The notes under the pieces were generated by a model, which ran no database searches, was not told where the DNA came from, and saw only the letters and a list, made by a program, of their open reading frames with translations. A stretch of 64,000 nucleotides of DNA from Acidobacteriaceae bacterium (GTDB lineage Bacteria; Acidobacteriota; Terriglobia; Terriglobales; Acidobacteriaceae). This document shows positions 1-8,879 of the stretch, piece by piece. The DNA is taken from positions 1 to 64,000 of the forward strand of contig JANYBT010000059.1 of NCBI GenBank assembly GCA_025360645.1, in the 5' to 3' direction. Positions within the stretch are counted from its first letter, which is position 1; each line of letters starts with the position of its first letter. Both the position numbers and the translations under genes were made by a program.

Positions 1-305
1 TCACCCGATGCACGAAAAAAGTCACAACCTCTCAGGGTGACAAACTGAGTTTCGAGTTTCGAGTTTGAAAACCGGTGGGGAGATGATCAGAGGCTCTGCT
101 GGGTTCAGACGGTTGATATTTTGACCACAGAGGACGCGGAGTAAAGCAGGTCCTTCGCTTCGCTTCAGGATGACAAACTTCTACACTAACCGCAGGTTCT
201 TCGCTGCGCTCTGAGGATGACAACCTGTGCACTAACCGCAGGTCCTTGGCTTCGCTCAGTGGTGTCGCATAGCTTCCCCGACATGACTCGTGCTATGTTT
301 CGCAC
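1..305. repeat. intergenic region with dispersed acidobacterial-type repeat units
   Basis: No convincing gene lies here. Three related units start with GCAGGT and continue with a CTTCGCT-rich core: about 146-177, 192-223 and 238-264. The first two end in AGGATGACAA. Units two and three are each preceded by CACTAACC. A tandem GAGTTTC run sits at about 47-68. A degenerate fourth copy with a TTCTCCGCTTCGCTCAAAACG core occurs at about 40230-40251. I infer a dispersed non-coding repeat family; no transposase is present. Confidence 0.55.
291..299 (+). promoter_or_regulatory. extended -10 box (TGCTATGTT) before the MobA/MocA-like gene
   Basis: TGn-TANNNT pattern ending 6 nt before the ATG at 306. 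There is no ribosome binding site between box and start, so a leaderless transcript is likely if this is the promoter. No good -35 box is seen. Confidence 0.35.
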
Positions 306-926
306 ATGGCGCATACATTCAGCTTGTGCGGAGTGATTCTGGCGGCGGGAGAGTCCTCGCGCATGGGGCGCGACAAGGCGCTGCTGCCCTGGCCGCCGGG
401 AGAGAGCGGGCACGGGACGTTTTTGTCGGCGACGATCCGGTCGCTGATGGCGTCGTGCGACCAGGTGATAGTGGTGTGCGGCGAGAACGAAAGCCAGATC
501 GCACCGGTGGTGTATAGCGAGGGCGCGGCGCTGGTGCGGAACCCTGCGCCGAGCGAGGGCCAATTCAGTTCGTTGCGCATCGGCCTCGGCGAAGTGCTGC
601 AGCGGGGCCGGGACGCGGCCATTGTCACGTTGGTGGATCGTCCGCCGGCGAACCGGGAAACGGTGGCACAACTGGTGGAAGCGTTTGACGCGGCGATGAA
701 GAGCGGGAAGTGGGCGGCGGTGCCGGAGCATGAGGGGCGCCACGGACATCCCATCGTAATTGGGCGCGAGATGATGGAAGCATTCCTGCGGGCGCCGGCA
801 ACCACCAACGCACGGGAAGTGGAACATGCCCACCAGGAGAAGATGGCCTACGTCACGGTGGCCGACCCATTCGCCACCATGAATGTGAACACGCCAGCAG
901 ACTACGACAAGCTGACGGCGCGATAA
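306..926 (+). CDS. MobA/MocA-like nucleotidyltransferase
   Basis: A 206-residue protein of the NTP_transf_3 family, which transfers a nucleotide (CTP or GTP in characterised members) to molybdopterin or to a sugar phosphate. The N-terminal nucleotide-binding signature is clear at residues 6-23 (GVILAAGESSRMGRDK). The conserved GHP triplet lies in the middle (GRHGHPIVI) and a typical NVNTPADYDKL ending closes the fold. Length fits MocA-like proteins. It is the first gene of the + strand block and stops 7 nt before the transglutaminase gene. No other molybdenum cofactor gene is visible, so the substrate (molybdopterin or something else) is not settled. Confidence 0.8.
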   Translation: MAHTFSLCGVILAAGESSRMGRDKALLPWPPGESGHGTFLSATIRSLMASCDQVIVVCGENESQIAPVVYSEGAALVRNPAPSEGQFSSLRIGLGEVLQRGRDAAIVTLVDRPPANRETVAQLVEAFDAAMKSGKWAAVPEHEGRHGHPIVIGREMMEAFLRAPATTNAREVEHAHQEKMAYVTVADPFATMNVNTPADYDKLTAR

Positions 927-933
927 TGTAAGC

Positions 934-3162
934 ATGGGTACGGCGAGGGCAAATGCGGCATCCGGAGGTCGGGTTGCTTTAGGCGCGCCCGTAATGTCTT
1001 CTGCAATGTCTTCGCCGGCGAGCGCGGCCATCCAGCGATACTTCGAAGTTTCGCTGTACCTGATGATCCTGACCGCGTTTGGAGCGCTGGCCAGTACGGG
1101 CGGACTGGATCTTCCGGGAGTGGTGCTGGTGGGGGGGGCGCTGGTGGTGCGCGGTTATCTGATCGCGCGGCGGAAGCGGTGGCTGATCCCGCAGCGGTGG
1201 ACGACCTATCTGACGCTGGCCTACGTCGCGGTGTACCTGGCCGATTATTTTGTGGTATCGCAGAGCCTGCTGACTGCAACTGTGCACCTGGTGCTGTTTG
1301 GGCTGGTGGTGCGACTGTTCTCAGTGGAGCGAGAGCGCGACCACTACCTACTGGCGGTGCTGGCGTTTCTGATGATTCTGGCAGCGTCTCTGCTGACCGT
1401 GGACAGCCTGTTTTTGATGAGCTTCGGCGTGTTTCTGCTAGCGGCGATCCTGACTTTTGTGCTGATGGAGATGAGGCATTCGTTGGGAAGCGGGCTGACG
1501 GTGGCGCGGGAGCCTCGCGAAGCCCGCCGGTCGCGGCGCCTGGGCTACACGCTGGCGACGCTGGCACCGGTGCTAATGGGGTTGGTGCTGGCGGGAGGAG
1601 CGGCAATTTTTTTTCTGATGCCGCGGAGCGCAGCCCAGTACTTGAGCGCGTACTCGCACCCCAGCGATTTTTCGGTAGGGTTCAGCGAACAGGTACAACT
1701 AGGACGAATCGGGCAGATCCAGCAATCGAACGCGGTGGCGATGCACATCCGGATTGATGGCGACGAGCACGGGAATTATTCGCTGCTGTGGCGTGGAGTG
1801 GGGTTGAGCGAGTTTGACGGACGGACGTGGTCGAATCCGTATCGGCGGCTGGCGACTCCGGTGCGTCGCGCCGCCGATGGAAACTTCCAGTTGCGCGCGC
1901 TGACGGGTGCGAGTGTGCAGGTACCGCACTCGCGCGCCATTCACTACCACGTGCTGATGGAGCCGCTGGGCAGCAATGTTTTCTTTTTGACGATGCAGCC
2001 ACGCCTGCTGGCCGGCAATTACCGCATGGTGACCCAGGACGCAGCGGGAGCGGTGTACAACGTGGATGGCACGCATCCGGTCAGCCAGTATGAGGCGGAT
2101 TCCGAGCTGCCACTGAACCTCGCCGAAGACTTGCAGCGGTCGCAGGGGTTGATGCCTCCCGAATATCCGGCGGCCTATTTGCAAGTGCCGGCGCTCGACA
2201 TCCAGATCCCGCAACTGGCGCGACAGATCACGGCGGGGGCGACGAATTCCTATGACAAAGCTGCGGCGATTGAGCAATATCTGAAAACCAACTTCAGCTA
2301 CACGCTGGAATTGCCAAGCACTCCACCGGAGGACCCGGTCGCGAATTTCCTGTTTGAGCGCAAGGCGGGACACTGCGAGTATTACGCTTCGGCGATGGCG
2401 GTGATGTTGCGTAGCGTGGGAGTGCCGACACGGGTAATCACTGGATTTCGCGGGGGTGAGTTCAACGATGTGACCCGCAGCTACGTAGTGCGTGAGAGCA
2501 ATGCACATGCGTGGGTGGAAGTGTATTTTCCGGGGACAGGCTGGGTGAGTTTTGACCCAACGCCCTCGACGCCGGGGCTGTCTCGAACGGGATGGAGCCG
2601 GGCGATGCTGTATTTCGACGCGATGGGATCGTTCTGGCGGGAGTGGGTGGTGAACTATGACTCGGCGCACCAGAAGGGGCTGGGCGAAGAGGTGAATCAA
2701 AGCACGCGGGCGTGGGTGGACCGAGTGCGGAGGTGGGGACAGAAGGAGCACGAACGGCTGTTGGCGGTGGCGCGTTCGACGGGGCTGCGGATGGCGCGGT
2801 CGCCGGAGCGGTGGATTGAAGGCGGCATCGCTTCCCTGCTGCTGGTGGGATTGCTGGTGGGGGCGCGTCCGGCGTGGCGGGGGATGCGGCGAAGTTGGGT
2901 GCAAAGGAATCCGGAGAAGGCACCGAAGCAGGCGGCATCGCTATGGTATTTCCGGATGCTGCGAGTGGTGGCGCGGAGCGGGGTGAAGAAGCATCCGGCG
3001 GACACGGCGAGGGATGTGGCGCGGCGGGTGAACGATCCGGCGATGCGGGCGCGGATGGTGCGGTTCAGCGAGGCGTACGAGTCGGCGAGGTTTGACGACG
3101 ACGCTGAGGCGGCCAGGCGGCTGCCGGAGCTGTATGAAGAGATTGCGAATGGGCGGAAGTAG
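934..3162 (+). CDS. TgpA-like membrane transglutaminase (DUF3488/transglutaminase/DUF4129)
   Basis: A 742-residue membrane protein. The N-terminal third is a cluster of hydrophobic helices (TgpA_N/DUF3488 type, about residues 30-230), followed by an extracytoplasmic region. A transglutaminase-like core has an intact triad: Cys481 (AGHCEYY), His525 (NAHAW) and Asp541 (SFDPTP). One more membrane helix near residue 635 precedes a DUF4129-like cytoplasmic tail. In Pseudomonas, TgpA is essential and the family is linked to envelope processes, but the substrate is unknown. The start at 934 is chosen for the short gap after the previous gene; ATG 994 is a possible alternative. The usual MoxR ATPase and DUF58 partners are not beside it. 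Confidence 0.85.
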   Translation: MGTARANAASGGRVALGAPVMSSAMSSPASAAIQRYFEVSLYLMILTAFGALASTGGLDLPGVVLVGGALVVRGYLIARRKRWLIPQRWTTYLTLAYVAVYLADYFVVSQSLLTATVHLVLFGLVVRLFSVERERDHYLLAVLAFLMILAASLLTVDSLFLMSFGVFLLAAILTFVLMEMRHSLGSGLTVAREPREARRSRRLGYTLATLAPVLMGLVLAGGAAIFFLMPRSAAQYLSAYSHPSDFSVGFSEQVQLGRIGQIQQSNAVAMHIRIDGDEHGNYSLLWRGVGLSEFDGRTWSNPYRRLATPVRRAADGNFQLRALTGASVQVPHSRAIHYHVLMEPLGSNVFFLTMQPRLLAGNYRMVTQDAAGAVYNVDGTHPVSQYEADSELPLNLAEDLQRSQGLMPPEYPAAYLQVPALDIQIPQLARQITAGATNSYDKAAAIEQYLKTNFSYTLELPSTPPEDPVANFLFERKAGHCEYYASAMAVMLRSVGVPTRVITGFRGGEFNDVTRSYVVRESNAHAWVEVYFPGTGWVSFDPTPSTPGLSRTGWSRAMLYFDAMGSFWREWVVNYDSAHQKGLGEEVNQSTRAWVDRVRRWGQKEHERLLAVARSTGLRMARSPERWIEGGIASLLLVGLLVGARPAWRGMRRSWVQRNPEKAPKQAASLWYFRMLRVVARSGVKKHPADTARDVARRVNDPAMRARMVRFSEAYESARFDDDAEAARRLPELYEEIANGRK

Positions 3163-3170
3163 GGTCCGGC

Positions 3171-3179
3171 TGCTAAAAT
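3171..3179 (+). promoter_or_regulatory. extended -10 box (TGCTAAAAT) before rimO
   Basis: Perfect TGn spacing before TAAAAT, ending 11 nt before the ATG at 3191. An AAGGAG Shine-Dalgarno (3180-3185) begins directly after the box. A start site 6-8 nt downstream of the box would exclude that ribosome binding site from the mRNA, so the two readings conflict. Confidence 0.4.
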
Positions 3180-3190
3180 AAGGAGACCCC

Positions 3191-4726
3191 ATGCCTAATT
3201 CCACCCTCAGTGTAGAGCTTGGCGGACAAGCTGCGTCTGCGCCGAAAGAGACCGGCAAAACCGCGCGGCCTGTCGTCCCCACACGCGTGGGCTTTGTGAG
3301 CTTAGGATGTCCCAAAAACCTGGTGGATTCCGAAGTGATGATGGGAATGCTGCACGAGGCTGGGGCTGAGCTTACGGCGCGCGCCGAAGATGCGGACGTG
3401 ATCGTGGTGAATACTTGCTCGTTTATTGCCAGCGCGCAGCAGGAGTCGGTGGATACGATTCTGGAAATGGTGCGACACAAGACCGAGGGGCGGGCGCAGA
3501 AGATTGTGGTGGCGGGATGCCTGGTGGAGCGCTTTCGCAGCGAGATCCAGAAAAACATTCCGGAAGTGGATGCGGTGGTGGGGACGGGCGAGCTGGAGAA
3601 TATATTGGCGGCGGCGGGGATAGAGACACCGGCGGGGCGGTTGGGCGAATCCTACACCGGTTCCAAGGTCGGGCCGTTCGTGATCTTGAATTCGCGGGCC
3701 GAAGGGGATGCACGGGAGCAGCAGGGGCGGTTCTCGCGCGAGGCGTGGGATGGGGCGATCGGCGACCTGCCCAACTATCTCTACAACGAAGACACGCCGC
3801 GCATTCTGGCGACGCCGGGGTACACCGCGTATCTGAAGATTGCGGAGGGGTGCGATCATCCGTGCAGCTTTTGCATTATTCCGCAGTTGCGGGGGAAGTT
3901 TCGCTCGCGGCGGTTTGAGTCTGTGATTGCGGAGGCGGAGCGGCTGGCGGCTTCGGGAGTGCGCGAAGTCACGCTGATTGGGCAAGACACGACTTGCTAC
4001 GGCGAAGACTTTGGCCTGCAAGATGGACTGGCGCTGCTGCTGGAAAAACTGGCGGGGATTGAGGGATTGCGATGGGTGAGGTTCCTGTACGCGTATCCCA
4101 ATAAGATCACGGGGCGGCTGCTGGAAACCATCGCGGGGCACGACAATATTTGCTCGTATATGGATGTGCCGTTGCAGCACGCGTCGGCTAGCGCGCTCAA
4201 GCGCATGAAGAGAGGCGGCGGGGCAGGAGTGTTCCTGAAATCGATTGAGAAGATGCGGCGGGTGATACCGAACCTGACGCTGCGGACGTCATTCATTGTG
4301 GGATTCCCCGGGGAGACCAAGGCGGAGTTCGACGAGATGTGCGAGTTTGTGCGGGAGGCGGAATTCGACTGGATGGGGGCGTTTGGCTATTCGGATCAGG
4401 AAGGCGCAGGCGCGTTTGGGTATGAGGCAAAGCTGCCGGAGCGTGAAATCGAGCGGCGGCGCAAGCAGCTGATGAACCTGCAACGCCAGATCAGCAAGCG
4501 CAAGAAGAAGGCGCTAGTGGGAAGGGAGTTCGACCTGCTGATGATGGGCGAATCTGAAGAGAGCGATCTGCTGCTGGAAGGCCGAACGGAAATGCACGCG
4601 CCTGAGATTGACGGCAAGGTGTTCGTGAACGACGTGCCGGAAGGCATGGATCCCCGCCCTGGGGAATTCTATCGCTGCGTGATCACCGAGGCGCATGAGT
4701 ACGATTTGGTGGCGAAAATCGTGTGA
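3191..4726 (+). CDS. rimO: ribosomal protein uS12 methylthiotransferase RimO
   Basis: Radical SAM enzyme that adds a methylthio group to the conserved aspartate of ribosomal protein S12. The N-terminal MTTase domain carries three cluster-binding cysteines in GCPKN, NTCSF and AGCLV contexts. The radical SAM motif is CDHPCSFC, followed by RGKFRSR. A TRAM domain closes the C-terminus. At 511 residues it is longer than the usual 430-450. The excess is a non-conserved N-terminal tail of about 30 residues and an insertion between the MTTase and radical SAM domains. RimO rather than MiaB is favoured by GCPKNLVDSE and the GDLP...TPGYTAYLKI stretch before the cluster. Confidence 0.93.
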   Translation: MPNSTLSVELGGQAASAPKETGKTARPVVPTRVGFVSLGCPKNLVDSEVMMGMLHEAGAELTARAEDADVIVVNTCSFIASAQQESVDTILEMVRHKTEGRAQKIVVAGCLVERFRSEIQKNIPEVDAVVGTGELENILAAAGIETPAGRLGESYTGSKVGPFVILNSRAEGDAREQQGRFSREAWDGAIGDLPNYLYNEDTPRILATPGYTAYLKIAEGCDHPCSFCIIPQLRGKFRSRRFESVIAEAERLAASGVREVTLIGQDTTCYGEDFGLQDGLALLLEKLAGIEGLRWVRFLYAYPNKITGRLLETIAGHDNICSYMDVPLQHASASALKRMKRGGGAGVFLKSIEKMRRVIPNLTLRTSFIVGFPGETKAEFDEMCEFVREAEFDWMGAFGYSDQEGAGAFGYEAKLPEREIERRRKQLMNLQRQISKRKKKALVGREFDLLMMGESEESDLLLEGRTEMHAPEIDGKVFVNDVPEGMDPRPGEFYRCVITEAHEYDLVAKIV

Positions 4727-4930
4727 GCGGGGATGTGTGATGGGGCAGGTTTGAGCGCCATACCAAGGGGGGCACGGCTTACGCTGTTGTCCTTTTTGCG
4801 ACCGTGGAGGTGTACGCTCCTTGAGTCGGGTAAAACAACTCGGCGGACCGAGGCGAATGGGTGTACACTTCGTGGAATCGGGAAGCCGTTGATGGAATCC
4901 CGAATAGTCCCATCTTGGAGGAGGATGTCA

Positions 4931-5596
4931 ATGAATAAACTCTCTAGAGTGTCCTGTATCGCTGGTATGGCGATACTATCGGTGTCATTCGCGGCGGCAC
5001 AACAAGACCTGGCCACTGGGGCAGTGCAAGGCGTGACCAGTGTGAAAGGCGGCACCATTGATACAACTACAGCAATCTTTTCCAACTGCGGAAATGGTTG
5101 CGGCCAAATCAATTCGAAGTCCGGATACTACGTCTCCGGAACCGGTATTTCGCCGGGAACCGGGCAGACGTTGGCAATGGGCTTCAGTGTGAAAGCTGCG
5201 CAACAATTTTCGAGGGCGCTGACCCCGAATAGCGTGTACACGACGAATGGCGGCTCGAGCTCAGGCACCATGTCAGCCTACCTGCTGAACGGGACCAAAG
5301 CCGGCGGGCCTACCACGCTTTTCGCAACTCTGAACCAGTTTGGCACCATTCCCGATTTCCCGAGTATCAAGGTTTTGAGCTACACTTCGACCGCTCCCGT
5401 GACTTTCAAGACGGGGGGCACCTACTTCCTGTGTGAGACCGAATCCGTCAGCAACGTTCAGTTGCTATGGATGCTCTCCCTCAAGGATTTCACCAGCCCG
5501 TTCTGGTTCCAGACCAGCGATTCCTGCACCGCGGGTGGCATTGTCTGGTCGAACACGACCGGCGCCGTCGCAGGGGGAGCATTCGAGATCGACTAA
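4931..5596 (+). CDS. small exported protein of unknown function
   Basis: A 221-residue protein with a clear signal peptide (MNKLSRVSC...SVSFAAAQQ). I do not recognise a family. The mature part is rich in Gly, Thr and Ser and looks all-beta: a CGNGCG stretch near residue 55, GGSSSGTMSAYLLNG in the middle, and a late GGTYFLCETESV segment. The ATG at 4931 is chosen over an upstream in-frame ATG (4733) because GGAGGAGG lies just before it and the signal peptide starts there. It appears to be its own transcription unit, ending at the hairpin at 5625-5653. A surface-exposed or secreted beta-sandwich is the best guess from composition alone. Confidence 0.7.
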   Translation: MNKLSRVSCIAGMAILSVSFAAAQQDLATGAVQGVTSVKGGTIDTTTAIFSNCGNGCGQINSKSGYYVSGTGISPGTGQTLAMGFSVKAAQQFSRALTPNSVYTTNGGSSSGTMSAYLLNGTKAGGPTTLFATLNQFGTIPDFPSIKVLSYTSTAPVTFKTGGTYFLCETESVSNVQLLWMLSLKDFTSPFWFQTSDSCTAGGIVWSNTTGAVAGGAFEID

Positions 5597-5624
5597 AGCT
5601 GGTTGGCTGTCGCAGTATTTACCG

Positions 5625-5653
5625 AACAGGCCGCCTACCATGGGCGGCCTGTT
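5625..5653 (+). terminator. hairpin terminator after the small exported protein
   Basis: Perfect 11-bp stem AACAGGCCGCC / GGCGGCCTGTT with a 7-nt loop, followed by TGATTCTGCTT, a weak T tract. It lies 29 nt after the stop codon. Confidence 0.65.
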
Positions 5654-5800
5654 TGATTCTGCTTCCGCGTTTCTTCGATTTCCCGTCAACCCTCTGCGGG
5701 CTGCGCAACATGGATGAAGTGTGCATGTTAGAGAATGCAGCCAACCCGCGCGGCCGTCTCTGGGCCTTGTGTTAGCATTTTCTTTCTTCCGGAGGCATGC

Positions 5801-6829
5801 ATGATGCGTTACGTTTCCCTTGCAGTCGTACTCATCCCATTATTCAGTTGGGGACCGGCACAGGCCCAGACCCTTGCCGCAGGCAATGGGCGGAGCAGCG
5901 CGTCGTCTGCCGCAATCGCGCCAGAGACCCCAGTCGTTACTCTGGAGGGACTTTGTGACCAGGAGGCGTTCTCGATTGCGAAGCCGGTTCGCACGCCGGA
6001 CACCGGTAAGCCTACGGTTGGCGAGCCGGGCTGCCAGTCGGTGATTACTCGCCGCGACTTCGAACAACTCTCCGCTGTAGTCGCCCCGAATGTGAATCCC
6101 GCGAGCGCTTTGCAGTTAGCTCGCTTCTACAGCGAACAACTCGCATTCGCCCACAAGGCCCGTGAACTTCACCTGGATAAGGATCCTCATTTCGAAGAAA
6201 TTCTCCGCTTTACATACCTTCAGGTACTGTCGCGCGCGCTCAACAATCGGCTGCAAGAGGAGGCAGACCGCTTTGCCGAGACCGAATTCTCCGCGGCTGT
6301 GAAACTACATCCCGAGCAATTTGAACAGGTTTATCTCAGGCAGATTTCCATTCTCAAACAGAAGAAACACAAGGTCGGGCCCGCATCGACGGGAACGCGC
6401 GACACCGCTGCCGAACAGGCTGCGATGAAGTTGGTGGCGGAGGACATTTACCGTCGAGCGACAGGGGGGGAAGATTTTGCCAAGCTGCAGAAAGAAGCCT
6501 ATGCGGCTTCGGGTAACCCCGAGGACTCCCCGGACTCAGAAGTGGGATTGGTTACCCGCGCACAACTGGGAACGTTCCACGAGGCGATATTCGGAGTGCC
6601 TGCCGGCCAGATCTCTCCGCTTCTCGATGGACCGGAAGCCTGGCACATCTTTCGTATTGTTTCCAAGGGCGCGATGTCACCCCACGACGCCAAGCAGATG
6701 ATCGCGGGACAGCGTTTGAAAGAAACCCTGGATGCGATGCGGGACTCGGTTGGATCTAAACTCAATGATGGCTACTTCACGGCTCCCCCCGATGTTGACC
6801 CGGCCCAAGTGGGCGTGGAAGCGAAGTGA
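5801..6829 (+). CDS. exported PpiC-type (parvulin-like) peptidylprolyl isomerase
   Basis: A 342-residue periplasmic protein with a signal peptide ending near AQAQ. A helical SurA/PrsA-like N-terminal part (residues 85-180) precedes a parvulin-type region at about 195-320 (GEDFAKLQKEA..., DSEVGLVTRAQLGTFHEAIF, GPEAWHIFRI). In the family such proteins isomerise X-Pro bonds or act as chaperones for envelope proteins. The start is ATG 5801, where GGAGG sits 5 nt upstream; an in-frame ATG at 5735 lacks both this site and the signal peptide. The canonical parvulin domain is divergent here, so a pure chaperone role is possible. Confidence 0.75.
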   Translation: MMRYVSLAVVLIPLFSWGPAQAQTLAAGNGRSSASSAAIAPETPVVTLEGLCDQEAFSIAKPVRTPDTGKPTVGEPGCQSVITRRDFEQLSAVVAPNVNPASALQLARFYSEQLAFAHKARELHLDKDPHFEEILRFTYLQVLSRALNNRLQEEADRFAETEFSAAVKLHPEQFEQVYLRQISILKQKKHKVGPASTGTRDTAAEQAAMKLVAEDIYRRATGGEDFAKLQKEAYAASGNPEDSPDSEVGLVTRAQLGTFHEAIFGVPAGQISPLLDGPEAWHIFRIVSKGAMSPHDAKQMIAGQRLKETLDAMRDSVGSKLNDGYFTAPPDVDPAQVGVEAK

Positions 6830-6940
6830 TGGCAGGATAGGGTGAACCCGGCAACTACGTCACGGCAAACCAACCACGGGCCTGCTGTCCCAAGGATTGC
6901 TCAGTGAGTGCGTCCTCCCCGCCAGAGTAAGTCCAAGTCG

Positions 6941-6949
6941 TGCTACTCT
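6941..6949 (+). promoter_or_regulatory. extended -10 box (TGCTACTCT) before yacG
   Basis: TGn-TANNNT pattern ending 10 nt before ATG 6960, with no Shine-Dalgarno in between. It supports both the choice of start and a near-leaderless transcript. Confidence 0.35.
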
Positions 6950-6959
6950 CGTCATTCCG

Positions 6960-7169
6960 ATGGCTAGCGCGCGCACCCTCCGTCTCCGTTGTCCGATCTG
7001 CAAGAAGCTGGTGGAGAGTTCCGGCGCGGAGTTCCCTTTTTGCTCGGAACGGTGCCGCACCGAGGACCTGGGGCGCTGGGCTACGGGACAGTACGTTGTC
7101 TCCGAATCGGTTTCTGAAGCAGCGGAGGAGAGCGACGCATTTGCTCCGCCGGAGCCAGATGAAGATTAG
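6960..7169 (+). CDS. yacG: DNA gyrase inhibitor YacG-like zinc protein
   Basis: A 69-residue protein with the YacG zinc signature: CPICKK near residue 10 and FCSERCRTEDLGRW near residue 30, giving four cysteines. In E. coli YacG binds GyrB and inhibits gyrase. ATG 6960 gives the usual length; an upstream in-frame start would add 21 residues unlike the family. The tail is acidic (PPEPDED). The end overlaps the start of pgpA by 11 nt, so the two are translationally coupled. Confidence 0.85.
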   Translation: MASARTLRLRCPICKKLVESSGAEFPFCSERCRTEDLGRWATGQYVVSESVSEAAEESDAFAPPEPDED

Positions 7170-7680
7170 ACCTCAAGTAACACTTGAGGGTACGCCGCGG
7201 CCGCCGGCTCCCCGCTGGGCTGAACTCATCGCAACGTTTTTCGGAGCTGGGCGCATGAAGCCTGGGCCAGGGACGTGGGGGTCGGTGGCGACGATCATCG
7301 TTTGGGCGATTGCGACGCGCTTCATCCCAGTGGGTTGGCACACGACTGCGACGGTGGTCGCCGCGGCGGTGGTGGTGGTGGTGGGCATTCCCGCGGCGAC
7401 GGCGGTTTGCCGGGCATCGGGGGTGAAGGACCCGCAGTGGGTGGTGATTGACGAAGTGGCGGGGCAACTGGTCACGCTGATCGCGGTGCCTCTGGGATGG
7501 AAAACGTTTCTGGCCGGCCTTATACTTTTCAGGGCGTTCGATATCGTGAAGCCGCCGCCGGTGAGGCAACTGGAACGGCTGCCGGAAGGGACGGGCATTG
7601 TGATTGACGATGTGGGAGCGGGGCTGTACGCGCTGGGGGTGATGCATCTGCTACTGTATCTGGGATTTTTCGGACGCTAG
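7159..7680 (+). CDS. pgpA: phosphatidylglycerophosphatase A
   Basis: Integral membrane phosphatase that dephosphorylates phosphatidylglycerol phosphate to phosphatidylglycerol. The 173-residue protein shows GAGRMKPGPGTWGS near the N-terminus and DPQWVVIDEVAGQL in the middle, with metal-ligand-type acidic residues, then membrane helices and an ending with the DDVGAGLYA motif. The start at ATG 7159 lies inside the end of yacG, and GGAG occurs 5 nt upstream (7151-7154). Phospholipid synthesis continues nearby with plsY and gpsA. Confidence 0.9.
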   Translation: MKIRPQVTLEGTPRPPAPRWAELIATFFGAGRMKPGPGTWGSVATIIVWAIATRFIPVGWHTTATVVAAAVVVVVGIPAATAVCRASGVKDPQWVVIDEVAGQLVTLIAVPLGWKTFLAGLILFRAFDIVKPPPVRQLERLPEGTGIVIDDVGAGLYALGVMHLLLYLGFFGR

Positions 7681-7738
7681 CAACCGACCCGGGCGAGACG
7701 CATCTATAAAAGGGTAGAGTGGGGTCGAAACAAATATT

Positions 7739-8797
7739 ATGAGCATTTCCGAGCGACTGCTGGGCAAGAAGGCCGCGAAAGACGGGAAGCCGCACATTGA
7801 GACGGTATCGCCCGGGTCGGCGCTGGCGGGAGCGGAAATTCGAATTACGGGCAGCGCGTTGCGTCCGCTCGAGTTTCGCGTGCCGCGAGTGCATTTTGGG
7901 GACATCCAAGCGGCAATCGTGGTGAGCTGCGATGAATTTGTGGTGGCGCGCGTTCCTGAGGGGGCACTGACGGGGCCGGTGGTGGTGGCGACCAATGGAC
8001 ACATCAGCAACGCGCAGTCGGTGAAAGTGGCGGTGCCCATTGCCGACGAACTGCATCCGGTGACCAACCCGGCGATTGACCACGACGGCAATATCTTCGT
8101 CACCTTTTCCGGCTCGCGGGGACAGGACACGCCGGTGTCGATCTACAAGATTGACACCAACTACGCGGTGAAGCCATTTGTATCTGAGTTGATGAACGCA
8201 ACTGCGATGGCGTTTGACGGGGATGGCCAGCTCTATGTTTCGTCGCGCTACGATGGCACAGTCTATCGGGTGGCGCCGAACGGAACCATGGCGACCTATG
8301 CGGAGGGGATGGGTGTAGCGACGGGCATTGCGTTTGATCGGAACCGCAATCTTTACGTGGGGGACCGCAGCGGCACCATTTTCAAGATCAGCCCGGATCG
8401 GCAGATGTTCGTGTTTGCGATGCTGGAACCGAGCATGTCGGCATACCATCTGGCGTTCGATGCGGACGGCGACCTTTTTGTGACCGGCCCCACAACATCG
8501 AGCTATGACAGCGTGTACCGGGTGGACCCGCATGGGACGGTGAGTACGTTCTATCGCGGTCTGGGACGGCCGCAAGGCCTGGCGTTCGATGTGGAGGGAA
8601 ACCTGTATGTGGCGGCGTCGCTGCACGGGAGTTCGGGGATTGTGAAGATCACTGCCGACGGCAAAGCCAGCCTGGAACTTGCGGGACGCGGGCTGGTGGG
8701 GCTGGCGTTTGCACCGGGAGGGGCGGCGATTCTGGCTACGACGAACGCGATCCATCATATTTCGTGGAACATTCGCGGGCTGCCATTGGTGCCGTGA
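7739..8797 (+). CDS. IPT/TIG and NHL-type beta-propeller protein
   Basis: A 352-residue protein without a signal peptide. Residues about 18-105 resemble an IPT/TIG immunoglobulin-like domain (IETVSPGSALAGAEIRITG). From about 110 to 345 there are repeated propeller blades of the NHL/SMP-30 kind, each with a core such as GIAFDRNRNLYVGDRSG, LAFDADGDLFVTGP or LAFDVEGNLYVAAS. The lactonase active-site residues cannot be assigned with confidence, so I give no enzyme activity. A role in binding proteins or ligands is inferred from the fold only. Confidence 0.7.
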   Translation: MSISERLLGKKAAKDGKPHIETVSPGSALAGAEIRITGSALRPLEFRVPRVHFGDIQAAIVVSCDEFVVARVPEGALTGPVVVATNGHISNAQSVKVAVPIADELHPVTNPAIDHDGNIFVTFSGSRGQDTPVSIYKIDTNYAVKPFVSELMNATAMAFDGDGQLYVSSRYDGTVYRVAPNGTMATYAEGMGVATGIAFDRNRNLYVGDRSGTIFKISPDRQMFVFAMLEPSMSAYHLAFDADGDLFVTGPTTSSYDSVYRVDPHGTVSTFYRGLGRPQGLAFDVEGNLYVAASLHGSSGIVKITADGKASLELAGRGLVGLAFAPGGAAILATTNAIHHISWNIRGLPLVP

Positions 8798-8866
8798 GAT
8801 TCCCAGTGGCGGGAGCGCGATTGGCCGCTGAGGTCCAGGGAGAGTCCCTACGCGCGGTTCTTGCTT

Positions 8867-8872
8867 TACACT
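8867..8872 (+). promoter_or_regulatory. -10-like box (TACACT) before cinA
   Basis: TACACT ends 7 nt before the GTG start at 8880 and there is no Shine-Dalgarno between them. It fits the near-leaderless pattern seen at several genes here. Confidence 0.3.
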
Positions 8873-8879
8873 TCTATAG

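Noticed and set aside
4733-4930. Upstream extension of the small exported protein
   Set aside because: The extension hides the signal peptide inside the protein; ATG 4931 has a strong ribosome binding site.
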